The notes under the pieces are model-generated. The model saw nothing but the letters and a program-made list of their open reading frames with translations. It searched no databases and had not been told where the DNA came from. 64,000 bases of DNA, taken from contig NC_088203.1 in assembly GCF_037126465.1 (NCBI RefSeq), positions 99,944,668 through 100,008,667 on the forward strand, in the 5' to 3' direction. Shown here one piece after another: positions 1 through 10,213 of this stretch (within the stretch, counting starts at the first letter, position 1; each line of letters opens with the position of its first letter). This DNA is from Ornithodoros turicata (lineage: Eukaryota > Arthropoda > Arachnida > Ixodida > Argasidae). The translations under genes and the position numbers were made by a program.

Positions 1-67
1 GGGGATCTGGAAGGTTTTCTTGATTGTAGTGATGAGCTGTTCGCGGAAGCCATCCGGGAGTTTGCTA
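1..67 (-). CDS. TRPM: TRPM channel exon, partial (runs off window)
   Basis: After the acceptor cgttgcag (AG at 69-68) the minus strand reads KLPDGFREQLITTIKKTFQIP in the frame required by the phase-2 end of the exon at 3888-3705. REQLITTIKKTF matches the helical segment that follows the DGSGRAADL block in TRPM proteins. A second AG three bases later (66-65) makes a CAG-TAG tandem acceptor, so transcripts could include or skip one serine codon. The exon continues past position 1. The remaining cytosolic repeats, six membrane helices and pore are outside the window. Confidence 0.85.
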
Positions 68-120
68 CTGCAACGGGTTGGTACATACATTTAAACGGGC
101 CCTGAAAAGGCAGTGTATTA

Positions 121-1168
121 CACTGGGTGTTTCACTAAGGTTCAACCGCTTGAATAATTCGTAAACAGGTGGAGCTATCGAAAAAGACATCGGCCAAGAA
201 CTGAGTAGTGCTAATTGGCATATGCTCATTAATTAAATCAATTTCCTAACTTTTCAATTTTACTTCGGTCGCTTTCGGAATCTCTGTTTTACTCATCGGA
301 ATCTTCAGCGAAGCACGCTTCAGAAAAATAACCTGCGTCGACACTCCGTGATTTTTAGAGTAATTAATTAGTTTCGGCTTACATCTTTCTAGCGCGGAGC
401 AGCGTACCAATCTTTCGCTCTTTCGCTCACCTATCCGGCTGCCAATTACGTGTTCATCCGACTGGTTCACACACGGGGGTGACGGAAGGTAGGGAACAGC
501 CGCGTAACGCGCGATTACAATGTCACCTAGAGAGCAGAAGGCCTGCGCACTCTTTCATTTGACGTCACGCATCTGGCAGATCTGGCCCCACTGTCGCTCT
601 TGCCGAAAGACGTCACCGAAAGAGCGAAGAAGAGAAAAGCAGACATGCTGTGATGTGATCGAGGAATAAAAATTGGGATTTAAGCCACGACAAGAACCTG
701 CTGTTATCTAGGTGGTCTTGGCCTTTATCGTGATGGTGACGAATGCACCGTAGAGACACAATTCCTGTCTGTTCCTTATCTTCCGTCACCCCCGCGTGTG
801 AACCAGGCCGATGAACACGCGTGGGTGTCCGCAAGATAGATGAGCGAAAGAGCGCATTGGTAGGCGACTCCGCGCAAGAAATATGTAAACCTAAACCAAT
901 TATTTACCCTAAAAGCCAGTGTCGACGCGTTTCTTCTTTTTTTATTTATTTTCGCTGGAGGTTCGGCTCGGTAAAACAGAGGCTGCGAAGCGTCCAAAGT
1001 AAAAGTTAAAAGTTAGGAATTTTATTTAATTAACGAGCGTGTGCACATCAGCCGCTCACTACTCAATTTTTCGCCGATGCCTCAGGGATGGTGTTTAGAA
1101 AGATAGCGTTTCGATAGCGCCACCTGTTTACGAATTATTCGGCCGAATGAGCTTCGTGAAACACCCCG
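121..1168. mobile_element. Foldback element with GGGTGTTTCAC termini
   Basis: Two long inverted arms, about 121-490 and 781-1168, face each other. Both contain GTAAACAGGTGGMGCTATCG near the ends and, further in, the gaaagagcg, tcacccccgc and gtcgacrc segments in opposite order. The ends read CACTGGGTGTTTCAC and GTGAAACACCCCGTA. There is no coding capacity. It lies in the intron between the last two TRPM exons of the window. Confidence 0.75.
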
Positions 1169-1567
1169 TATAATAATGTATGGTACTCGTGACAACGTGC
1201 AACTTGGGAGGTGGGAAGGATCGTAAGCACTGGTCCCCTCGAATAGGCGAGTTCAGAAAATCCCACTGCTCTTTGCGCACGCATTGCATTCTGGGCGTTT
1301 GCTGAGCGGGGGAACGAAGAATAATCCTTCACATTTCGCTTTCGCTGACCTTGACACGTCGTAGACAATGGATTGGTAGGGGAGAAATCGGAACAGTTTG
1401 GAGGCCACCCGCTGCTTTCGTATTAGTAAACTCCCACAGTTCAAAGCGACGCTAAGCACTCTGGGATTTTCTGAACTCGTCTATTCACGCCTTGTCCCCG
1501 TGCAGCAAGCTAGCTAGTGGAGTATCACAAAGGCGGTGCCCCGCTTTCTGCGGCCCGGATTTTTTTT

Positions 1568-1665
1568 AGGGAGTAGCAAGCCGGAGTGCTGTCTGGCTGA
1601 CCTTTTCCCTTTTATCTTTCCTTTTATCTTTCTTTTTCTGCCAATAATCCCCCTTCCCCTCGCAT
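1568..1665 (+). repeat. Solo 3' tail of non-LTR retrotransposon
   Basis: GGAGTAGCAAGCCGG followed by GGCTGACC, a T-rich tract and CCAATAATCCCCC matches the 3' end of the RNase H-bearing retrotransposons elsewhere in the window (for example 50985-51057). No coding remnant is recognised upstream, so this is a severely 5'-truncated copy. Confidence 0.7.
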
Positions 1666-2366
1666 GACAATACTTCTAGAATTATTGGAACATTCGCTAG
1701 AGAAGACAAGGGCCGGGAACAAACTTTTGAAGAACTTTGAAGAACAAACACCTCCCCACTCCGCATGAACAAGACGGCGAGAAAAAGATGTCGCTGTATG
1801 CACGTTCATTTTGTAACAAATGTACGAAACAGATGCGAGGCTAATTTTGCTGATCCTAGCACATTTTGCAAGAACAAAAAAAGAATACACACCACGAAAT
1901 CAATGAAAGGAGGTATGAAAAATGGTGAAGTAGAAATACGTATACACACGTACACTGTCTTAGCTACCCACAGAACCGAATAAAAGAGACCGAACACGAA
2001 ACGCGATGGAGGAAAATGTCAAACGCTGAACTCTGATTGCAAAGCCCCTAGGTCACATTCAATTGACATTGAGAGACAGCTTGTAGTATATATTCCCCAG
2101 CGACGTCAAATCTAGCCCTCTCTCGAAGTGTTGTTGTGCAGAACCTTCCTCGAAGCAGGAGGATGCTGCACGTTGTCCCTCTGTATCAACTGCGTGCAGC
2201 TCGAGGGATTTTAAAGTTTACTTGAACCCTACTTCTTATTCACGTCATGTTTTTTTAGAGAAAGATGTCACACTTGAGCCCGTTTTCGTCGTCTCTCATT
2301 TGAAGTATAGAAACGTATTTTAGTAAGGTACCTGCGCGGCGCGCTTTATTACACATGCCACGAAAG
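1666..2366. other. Intronic stretch, nothing recognised
   Basis: Part of the TRPM intron between exons 3705 and 67. I see no exon, RNA gene or repeat copy shared with the rest of the window. Confidence 0.5.
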
Positions 2367-2368
2367 TA

Positions 2369-2950
2369 CAGGGTGTGTGCAGAAAAACATGACCCGTATT
2401 TAGGCACATAGCTTGTTGCCTACCTAACTAACGAACTTCCGGTGGCGCACGATGGCGCATTTATGCGTGCGAAATCTGTAGAAAAATTATGGAAGCCATA
2501 CTCAGCTTAAAAAATAAACGGAACAACGAAAACGTCCGCTTCCGTGCATCAGAATAGGGCAACATGGTGGACAACAGGGTGTATGTGAAAGGGCAACATG
2601 GTGCACGTAGGAGAGTTGTGTTCAAGTACCGCTAGGGGAGCTATCGGTGCATAAATCGAAACGATGTCCCACATGGATGCTCATCGGCAGTACCCCTAGC
2701 GGTGCCTGCACATAACTCTCATGAGACCGAAATGCACTACCATGCACTGTCATGACCGCCCTATTCTAATGCATGGAAGCCCATGTTTTCGCGCTCTGTT
2801 TATTTTTTTTACACTGAGTATGGCTTCCAGGATTTTTTTGTAGCTTTCGCACGCATAAATACGCCGTCGTGCGCCACCGGAAGTTCCTCGGGTAAGTAGA
2901 CAACGAGTTACATGTAAAAATGCGGGTCATGTTTTTCTGCACACACCCTG
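2369..2950. mobile_element. CAGGGTG-type foldback element, 582 bp
   Basis: The ends CAGGGTGTGTGCAGAAAAAC and GTTTTTCTGCACACACCCTG are inverted copies, each flanked by TA (2367-2368 and 2951-2952). The arms run through the CTTCCGGTGGCGCAC and ATGGAAGCCATACT segments to an inner inverted pair around the tag-ccgctagggg block (2547-2660 and 2680-2775). The whole element is one large hairpin without coding capacity. Confidence 0.85.
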
Positions 2951-3499
2951 TAGATAGGCGAAGCCGACTTCGGAGACACATCAGTGCATTCAGCGGCCGC
3001 TGAAAGCTAAGTAAGTCTTATTTTTAAATGCATACAGCTATAGCGTTTGGACATGTGGAATGGTGGGGCAACAAAGAGCTAAACTTCACATTTGATGCTT
3101 ACGTACATGTCTGTTATCAAGATGATCGTATCCTAGTAAACACAACAAACAAACAAACAAAAACTCAACAGAAAGACTTGCGTTCTAATTTCATTCGTTT
3201 GTTATGAGCCGATCCGAATGTCATTTCGCCACACAGGGTCAAAGACTTGTCTAATTTTTTATGCATATGTTTTGCACGTTCGAGCTCATTAAGAAAATGT
3301 TATTCACCACATCGTTCTGGTGGGAGTTCTGGAACTCGAGTGAAACAATCTGACTTTCACCGTTCTCCGCGCTCAAAGCGAACCACTGAATTGCTGCCAT
3401 GTCTGCTTTTTCCGCACTACCAGAATAAATGGACAAATAAACGAACGAATGGAATTGTGTTATGGGTCAACCATTGCGCTGAACTTGCGGACAGTGCGG

Positions 3500-3654
3500 G
3501 GCGTACACCTTTTTGTTACAACTACGACAACTGCAAACGTGTCCCAAAAAGGCATGCGCCTCTCGTTTTCAATAAATCAGGGGAGAGAACGATGTCCTTC
3601 GGGAAGACGGTTGGCAAGGATCGTGCTATGCGGTGAAATTCTGTTTTAAGAGTG
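3500..3654. mobile_element. Degenerate CACTC-family MITE (right arm)
   Basis: CGTTTTCAATAAATCAGGGG, GTGCTATGCGGTGAAATTCT and TTTTAAGAGTG match the right arm of the palindromic MITE common in this window. The left arm is too diverged to place, with its start perhaps near 3420. The MITE lies 49 bp from the TRPM exon at 3705. Confidence 0.6.
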
Positions 3655-3704
3655 TAGGACTAAATCATTTTCAGAGTTACGAGTAGAACACGAAAATAGC
3701 TCAC

Positions 3705-3888
3705 TCGTCGTCGGGTATGTATCGATGTGCAAAGGCAATGAGGTCGGCAGCACGTCCAGAGCCGTCGCAGACGACCACGGGGACAGGCGGCAAATCGGTC
3801 ACGTATTCCAGTACGGTTCGAACAGTGTTCAGGCCTCCCTCCACGACGACGCACACCACCGGGATGCCGCACCACTGCACGCTCGATC
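3705..3888 (-). CDS. TRPM: TRPM channel exon ([12 protein letters not shown] block)
   Basis: The exon encodes [12 protein letters not shown], then [19 protein letters not shown] and [17 protein letters not shown], the most conserved part of the TRPM cytosolic domain. The reading frame fixes the acceptor: AG at 3890-3889 makes AGA with the single base left by the previous exon, whereas the nearby AG at 3900-3899 would break frame. The donor gtgagct starts at 3704 and the exon ends in phase 2 after D-D-(E/D). The intron separating it from the exon at 5041-4870 is only 981 nt and is almost all foldback element. Confidence 0.95.
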
Positions 3889-3931
3889 CTACAAGATCCT
3901 CAAAGATGATGTTGCGTATACATATACATAC

Positions 3932-4833
3932 ATAGAGGGGGATCGTTCATAGAGGGGGAGAGTGACCCCTCATTAATAAAAAAAAATCTACGTGAGATAA
4001 AAACTGGAAACCTTTTGCACGACACTTGTGAAGGTTTTTGGTACCCAGACAATATGAGTGTACCTCATTAATTATTTTAATTAGTTTAATTGATCTACAA
4101 AATTGCCAAGGCAATGTAATTTTTTTTAGAAAGCCCATGGCCACAACGCACCGTTTCAGTCAGAAATAGAGGATCTTTCACAATGTGTCCGCAAAAATTT
4201 GACATTCGAGACCACGTATCACCTCCAAAACAACCGTCTCTCGTCAAGGCGCTCGTTCGGCCAAGTTACCCCGCCTAAAGTATGGGGAGCAGAAAAGAAC
4301 AACGCAGAAAACAGTAAGAAGCCAGGTCCATCCCTTTTTTGCTGCCTCCTTTTTTTTTCCTTTTATCTGTTGAGATAAACTCGGTTTATCAGTTGATCAG
4401 ATTGCGGCCAGTCCCCGCCCTCCCTTATTATTATTATTTTTTCTCTTTTGCTCATGCTGTTTCCATGCGCAGTGGGTGGGTCTTCAGGCCCCGCCATAGT
4501 CCCGCCACTGCGAAATCCAGAAATGTACGCTTGCAGAGACGGCAAATTTTCGGGTGTCAAATAATTGGGAATAAACTTGAAGGAACTTGAAATTACGATT
4601 AGAATAACATGTGGTGGCCACGGACTTTCTAATTAACACAAGGAAACGTTACCTTCTCTTGGCGAAATTTTGAGTTTAATTAAGGTAATCAGCCCAATTA
4701 ATAAGGCGCACTCATGCAAACCTCCTGTTTGCGCAGCAAAAACTTTCGCTTGTGTCATGCCGACGGTTTCCTATTTTTATCTCACCTAGATTCTTTTTAA
4801 TAATTCGGGGTCACTTTCTCGTGCAACACCCTG
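3932..4833. mobile_element. Foldback element filling a TRPM intron
   Basis: The right end is CACCCTG before TA at 4834-4835, and the left end near 3932 is degraded. The arms share AGTGACCCC, GTGAGATAAAAA, GGAAACC and, deeper, AGAAAGYCCRTGGCCAC. The element covers roughly 900 of the 981 nt of the intron between exons 5041-4870 and 3888-3705, leaving about 36 and 43 nt at the splice sites. Confidence 0.8.
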
Positions 4834-4869
4834 TATACACAGAGGAAGCTAAGCGGACAACGAACTTAC

Positions 4870-5041
4870 TGTGATAAAACCTTTGCCTCGAGATATGTTT
4901 CTCTAGACGCTTGCGGAGCCCGATTTCCGCGCCATACCGCCCCGTGGTCCCGTTGTCGGCCAGCACGAAGTAGGAGTGGTGCTGGTTGAGAACCGCGAAA
5001 CGGCTTTTTGGCGACGATATGCTGTAGTATTGCACGACGCG
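4870..5041 (-). CDS. TRPM: TRPM channel exon ([13 protein letters not shown] block)
   Basis: This 172-nt exon starts after a long pyrimidine tract, ttttttctctatttcag (AG at 5043-5042), and ends before gtaagt at 4869. It starts in phase 0, continuing directly from the exon ending at 19462. The product reads [39 protein letters not shown] and [12 protein letters not shown], a hallmark TRPM block. It ends with one base of a split codon (phase 1). The S-S-P-K start resembles the arthropod/Drosophila-type TRPM version, but that subtype remark is inference. Confidence 0.95.
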
Positions 5042-5183
5042 CTGAAATAGAGAAAAAAGCTGATTGATTTCGCTGCGATCCTTAGGCGTTAATGACACCC
5101 TAACGAAGAAACACCATACTGCATCCTTCATCACCTATAGCAATAAAGGAACAAGGCAATCGTCAACAAAGCCAGACAGAACG

Positions 5184-5445
5184 GACCTTTTTCACATACA
5201 CGTCGGACCCTAGTGGCTCCCCAGCGAACCACGCTCGGAGCGCGTCAAAACAAAGCCACGTTGGGAGCACAAAGGACCAAAACCAGTCCGGAGTGTGACC
5301 GACGAGCTGGCGCCGTTCCTGCGGCCTCCCCACTTCTGTCGTCCCCGTAAAGCGCCATCTAGTGAAGAGAGAGAAAACCCTCTCCGGCGCCTCAAGGTCA
5401 TGCTCATGCGCACAGACCGTTGTGAAAAAGGTCCATTAGAACCTA
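5184..5445. mobile_element. Short element with 14-bp terminal inverted repeats (candidate)
   Basis: GGACCTTTTTCACA at 5184-5197 is repeated in inverse orientation as TGTGAAAAAGGTCC at its right end. The interior is GC-richer than its surroundings, with open frames on both strands (5210-5413 and 5295-5519) that I do not recognise. It lies 140 bp upstream of the TRPM exon at 5041. No second copy was seen in the window. Confidence 0.4.
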
Positions 5446-5679
5446 CACTTTTGGTAATCAGTCAAGCCGTCGGGAAGCCTTGTCAGCGTAGAGTAAGGAC
5501 TGGAGCACTTCGACGCTAATGAAAAAGTGCGGGATCGGCTCCTGCCGCTGTGTGGTTGCCTTTTTTTGTTACTCAAGTACCTTCTCCCCACAGGTATGTT
5601 GCTTCGCTTATGCAGGCAGGGAGTTTATGAAGGGACTATTTTTGAAATGGTTTATGTCAATTTCCACTGCATATTCACT

Positions 5680-5762
5680 GCATAGACCAAAAGAGAGAGA
5701 GAGAGAGAGAGAAATACATGATGACGATGATATGGGGATGACTTCCGCTCATAGACCAAAAG
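5680..5762. repeat. (GA)n microsatellite between two CATAGACCAAAAG copies
   Basis: A GA run of about 11 units (5691-5713) follows the first CATAGACCAAAAG. The same 13-mer recurs at 5749-5762. The rest of 5446-6036 shows nothing recognisable. Confidence 0.8.
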
Positions 5763-6036
5763 GGAAGAACAAGTGTACGCTGTTTTTCGGCATGACATGA
5801 AATGTGTGAGTGTAACGTAAACGTAAAGCAATACTTCACTAATGTCGCGTAAATGATGACACTGGTAACGCAATGAGTAAAAGTAACGTCTTTTTACTTT
5901 AGTCGCAGCAGAGCCTAGCGTTCGGTGCAGCAAATGCACATCTGGAACTTACTGGAACTTAAATGGACTGATCATTATGTAGAAAACAAAAGAACGCAAA
6001 CTACAAATGCGATTTCTAATTGCTAGCCTTCCTATA

Positions 6037-7052
6037 CAGGGTGTTCCAGATAAATTCCCGGGTTAAATAATTCGCGAACGGGTGCACCAATCGGACAACT
6101 TTCTTTTTACAAGTATCTGCCGGATACCACCTACAAGCAGTACATCGTGTGAATGAGTATAGGAGGCGCTCATTATTTAAGTAAAAATTGAAATGCGTTA
6201 CGTTGAAAAAACGTAACTTCTAGAGCAGGACGCCATCGGAATTAAAATGCACTCTTAAAAATGAACTTCACCGCATAGCACACTCCTAGCCAACAATCAA
6301 CTCGAATGATATCGTTATCTACCCTGAGTTGTTGAAAACGGGAGGCGTACGCCTTTTTTGTGACACTTATGAACATCATAAGTTCATAAAAAAGGCGTAC
6401 GTATACCGTTTTCAACGAATCAGGGAAGATAAGATATCATTCGAGATTATGGTTGGCTAGGAGCGTGCTATGCTGTGAAGTTCATTTCTAAGAGTGTGGG
6501 TACTGCCTGTCTTGGGACCTTCAGTGGACACCTTTTATAGAAAAATCTGTCACCGAAGCGGGTCATTTGTTGCAGTATTTAATTGGTTTCGGTTTACATA
6601 TTTTGTCACGGCTTGTCACGGCTTGTCGCGGCGAAGCGCAAAATTTCGTGATTCATTGGTGTAATCCATTGCGGTAAGGACATACTTCGTTGGTGGATAA
6701 GGGTGTGGAAGAGCGTCCTTTTGCGCTTGACCGCGACCAGGCGCGACAAAAATATGTAAACAGAAACCAACTAATTACTGTAACAAATGACCCGCTTCAG
6801 TGGTAGATTTTTCTCTAACAGGTGTCCACTTAAGGTCCCAAAAGGGTAGTATCCATTTTAATGCTGACGGCGCCCTGCCTTAGAAGCTACATTTTTTCAC
6901 GAAACTCATTTGAATTTGTATTTAAATAATGAGCCCCTCCCACTCATTTACAGGGTGCGCAGCTTGTACGCGGCATCGGACAGGTACTTGTAAAACGAAA
7001 GTTCTTCGATTGGTGCACCCGTTCACGAATTACTTAGCACGGGGACACCCTG
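6037..7052. mobile_element. CAGGGTG-type foldback element with nested MITE
   Basis: The ends are CAGGGTGTTCC at 6037 and GGGGACACCCTG ending at 7052, each flanked by TA. Arms include the inverted pair around TCGCGAACGGGTGCACCAATCG / CGATTGGTGCACCCG and further in AAATATGTAAAC / GTTTACATATTT. A MITE (6250-6496) is inserted in the left arm, so the MITE is younger. Confidence 0.85.
6250..6496. mobile_element. CACTC-family MITE, intact, TG target duplication
   Basis: It starts CACTCTTAAAAATGAACTTC and ends with the inverse. The arms meet at ACACTTATGAACATCATAAG. The flanking dinucleotide is TG on both sides (6248-6249 and 6497-6498), so the duplicated target was not TA. Confidence 0.9.
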
Positions 7053-7876
7053 TATAGCATCAAAGGACGTCGTCTGAACCTGGCTCGTGCACGTTAACAA
7101 GACAGCTCTGTCGTAACAAGCTTTCGAGCCATGTTCCGGTAACCCTCAGTCTCACGCAGTGCACACATTTGAGCAGAGAAATGTTGAAAAATATTCCAGT
7201 CAATTATATCTCGGCGAGAGGAAGCGAGCAGTGGATCTTTTTGGGTCCTGGAAAGTTAATTAAATCTCTTGTCTCTCGCGAAAAACGCGCCAACCCTTTC
7301 AGCACGTCGACGCGTGAAATGTTGCAACAGATGGTGAAGACAGACTCTCCCTCCTACTTGGAGGTTTCTCGCATATATTTGCGGTGGCTGCTATGATATT
7401 GTGGAGTATCAGAGCTGGCTCGCAATAGTCACGCCTCGATACGAGTCCGATTCTTCTGTCGGCGTGCTTATTTGCGCATGTCCTTGAAGAGGTTCTCGTG
7501 TCAGCTTCGTGTGCGCGTGTGTGATGAATGGTTAGACTATAGCATGGTGCTGCGCTTTTGCGTGTGATTGCGACAGAGCTCGTCTGTCAGTCTGTCCTAC
7601 TGGCTATTTATTGAAGGTAATGCTCACACGGTCGCCACAGCGTATCAAATTTAGAAGATCATATTGACCACTTCTTTTCTTGCTTGATCACTTATTGCAT
7701 AATTGGGTATACGCCCTTTTACACTTGCTGTACAAGAAAGAAACACACACACAAGCAATATTTTTCTTTCTTCTCACTCTCTTTCTTTTATTTATTTATT
7801 TATTTTATGTCTGCAGCGCGAATCAGACGGACGCCGAAACGCCAAGTGGAGGTGAAGAGATTCGAAATAGAGATTA
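7053..7876. other. Non-coding stretch with a (TTTA)n run
   Basis: Intronic to the TRPM gene. Only a TTTA microsatellite at 7787-7806 is recognisable, and no exon or repeat copy was found. Confidence 0.5.
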
Positions 7877-7878
7877 TA

Positions 7879-8127
7879 CACTCTTAAAAATGAACTTCAC
7901 CGCATAGCACGCTACTAGCCAACCATCACCTCGGATGATATCGTTATCTGCCCTGATTTGTTGAAAACGGGAGGCGTACGCCTTTTTTGTGACAATTATG
8001 AACAGCATAAGTGTCACAGAAAAGGCGTACGCCTCCCGTTCTAAACAAATCCCGGCAGATAACGATATCATTTGAGATGATGGTTGGTTAACAGCGTGCT
8101 ATGCGGTGAAGTTCATTTTTAAGAGTG
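7879..8127. mobile_element. CACTC-family MITE, intact, TA target duplication
   Basis: Full palindrome from CACTCTTAAAAATGAAC to its inverse, flanked by TA at 7877-7878 and 8128-8129. The arms contain GATATCGTTATCTGCC and GGAGGCGTACGCC, and the centre is ACAATTATGAACAGCATAAG. Confidence 0.93.
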
Positions 8128-8263
8128 TAGAGATTCGAGAAAATCCAGAAGGAACCGCTCCTTCTTTCAGCCTAATGTACTTCGTTGACAAGTCAAGGTT
8201 AATGAGCACCTCCGGATTTGTTTTGAAGCATTCGTCAACAAAATGCGCCGCACTATACTTGTC

Positions 8264-8470
8264 CTGATGAAAGAAGGAAGTCACTGAAAAGCTTAGCCAG
8301 CTGTAGGACTCGAACTCACATCTTCTGGATTACCGTTTATCGTTTAACGGATTGCCGCTTTCGGTGACTTCCTTCTTTCATCATTACTGTCTTAGGCACT
8401 TGAGGCTTTGTGTGTATTTGCCCTTTCTATGTGTTCCAGCCTCAGAACATCAACTGCCATCATGTACTAG
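8264..8470 (-). repeat. tRNA-headed SINE-like repeat (copy 1)
   Basis: The minus strand carries GTGAGTTCGAGTCCTAC, a good B-box/T-arm, and AGCTGGC like a tRNA 3' acceptor. This core is bounded by inverted repeats GAAAGAAGGAAGTCAC and GTGACTTCCTTCTTTC. The adjoining tail TTAGGCACTTGAGGCTTTGT through CATCATGT is shared with the copy at 43110-43315, but there the core is inverted relative to the tail. Confidence 0.7.
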
Positions 8471-8532
8471 TCCTGATTCACATGTCTCCAGGTAGACATA
8501 GACGGATTCGCGGCGGGAATAAGTTTCCCATC

Positions 8533-8640
8533 TTTCGGAAACAATTGAAATATGACAGTCATCAAAAAAGTCAGACACCGGCGGGATTTGAACTACGCAT
8601 CTCTCGATTACTAGTCGAGCGCCAATGACCAATGCGACAA
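8533..8640 (-). repeat. tRNA-Thr-like SINE fragment
   Basis: On the minus strand a near-complete anticodon arm, CTCGACTAGTAATCGAG, has loop CTAGTAA (anticodon AGT). It is followed by GTAGTTCAAATCCCGC as T-arm/B-box and a TTTTTT run. The acceptor stem does not pair, so it is a SINE head or tRNA pseudogene rather than a working tRNA. A second, shorter copy of the same family is at 9805-9875. Confidence 0.6.
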
Positions 8641-9061
8641 CGGAAACAACGTACGACAGACCAGTAGAGCTTGTCTGTGAAACATATTCTGGCCGAACGC
8701 AAGGTTAGACATCCAACACTGTCAGCAGCAAGTCTCTCATCACTAGAGAGAATGAGGTCACCTTCCTTCGGAACGATGTGGGGTCCAGCCTCGGTAGGGT
8801 TGTCTTTGTAATGAACGTCAGTTGATGTTTGACGCTGAGTCTGTGCTGCCTGTCCGCGTGTCGTTCGTCCAAGAAACACTCTGTCCTCGCGTTGCCGAAA
8901 GGGAGTCGGCAACACGCTGTAGCACAGTTAGGAAACACTTCACTAGCTTGTAAATTTTTCTTTTTCTCGCGAAAATCAACCTCCGATCGCAAACCAACCG
9001 CGGAATGAACGGCAGGAACTCCAACACGGCGAACAATATGCGTCACTTTCGTGGTCAGCTA

Positions 9062-9298
9062 CACTCTTAAAAATGAACTTCACCACATAGCACGCTCCTA
9101 GCCAACTATCATCCCGAATGACAATGTTCTCGCCCCTGATTTGTTGAAAACGGGAGGAGGAGCCTATTTTGTGCCGTGCATAATGGCACAAAATAGGCTC
9201 CTCCTCCCGTTTTCAACAAATCTAGGGCGAGAACGTTGTCATTCGGGGTGATGGTTGGCTAGGAGCGTGCTATGCGGTGAAGTTCATTTTTAAGAGTG
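9062..9298. mobile_element. CACTC-family MITE, intact, TA target duplication
   Basis: Flanked by TA at 9060-9061 and 9299-9300. It belongs to the subfamily with GGAGGAGCCTATTTTG in the arms and GCATAATGGC at the centre, with conserved termini CACTCTTAAAAATGAACTTC. Confidence 0.93.
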
Positions 9299-9800
9299 TA
9301 CGGCGGCACGGCGACGCTCACCAGAGGCTCAGAGCCCTCCCCGGTCAAATTTTATATCGTGATTATGGCGGCATTTCAACGAATATACGTGAATCTCAGT
9401 CAAATTCCGCATGTTTTTGGTACACATCGCAATATGAGGTTTAACGGCTGTTAGTCTCGCTTACGTCATCCTGTAACCCTATTGTAATATAATCTAATGA
9501 CACATGCGATGCACGCTATAAGAACAAACGGTGTGGACTGCTCAGCAACGACGTTCTTCACCAACATGACAATGTACGCCTCCTATCTTTGCGACCGTAA
9601 GCTTTCGTCCGACGAACATGTGAAACAAGCGGTGCAGGAATAGCCGCGCAGCCGCCCCAAAGACGACTTCTCTGCTGTATTATAGATTAAGAAACAATGG
9701 TGCACTTGCATTGAAAAGCAGGAGAACTATTTAAAAAAAATTATATACATTGTTTCCTAGAATATTCATTTTCGTTGTCCGTCAATAAATTATGTAATAT
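9299..9800. other. Non-coding stretch, nothing recognised
   Basis: Intronic to TRPM. No exon, repeat copy or RNA motif was found. Confidence 0.45.
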
Positions 9801-9804
9801 TACT

Positions 9805-9875
9805 TTTTGAAACACTGGAATGTGGCAGTCGTCGAAATGCCAGACGGCGACGGGTATCAAACCACGCACCTGATT
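9805..9875 (-). repeat. tRNA-derived SINE fragment
   Basis: GCCAGACGGCGACGGGTATC and AACCACGCACCT align with the 8533-8640 copy, including the upstream GAAACACTGGAATGTGGCAG. The B-box on the minus strand is degraded to GGTTTGATACCC. Confidence 0.5.
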
Positions 9876-9914
9876 GTGTGTTTCAGTCTCAGAACAGTTA
9901 CATTTAATGACTAT

Positions 9915-10213
9915 TTATACCCTTATTTACACCATTATTGGCGTTCAATCCTCGTAATTTTGAGTAGATTTAGGCTACACGAGCGGTGCGTCATATGCAT
10001 ATGCGTGTGGTGACACATTCCACGTACACCCTTCTTTATTATTCACACCCTTATTTACACCCTTGTTTGCACCATTATTTACGGGCAACCTTCGTCTTTT
10101 GGAGTAGATTTAGGCTACACGCGCGGTGAGTCATATATGTACACATGTGTTTGGTAACGCACTTCACGTATGGTGAGCTAGAAGCTCACCATACTTCACG
10201 TACGCCCTTCTTC
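9915..10213. repeat. Tandem duplication of ~125 bp with a palindromic insert
   Basis: The first unit (9915-10037) and second unit (10041-10213) share CCCTTATTTACACC, GAGTAGATTTAGGCTACACG and the end CACGTACRCCCTTC. The second unit also carries ATGGTGAGCTAGAAGCTCAC, a perfect short palindrome, between two copies of CTTCACGTA. Confidence 0.75.

Noticed and set aside
3890..3900. Alternative TRPM acceptor at 3900-3899
   Set aside because: It would add 10 nt and break the phase set by the upstream exon ending at 4870.
7879..8127. Tc1/mariner assignment for the MITE family on TA flanks alone
   Set aside because: Other copies have TG, CG or AA as the duplicated dinucleotide, so TA specificity does not hold.
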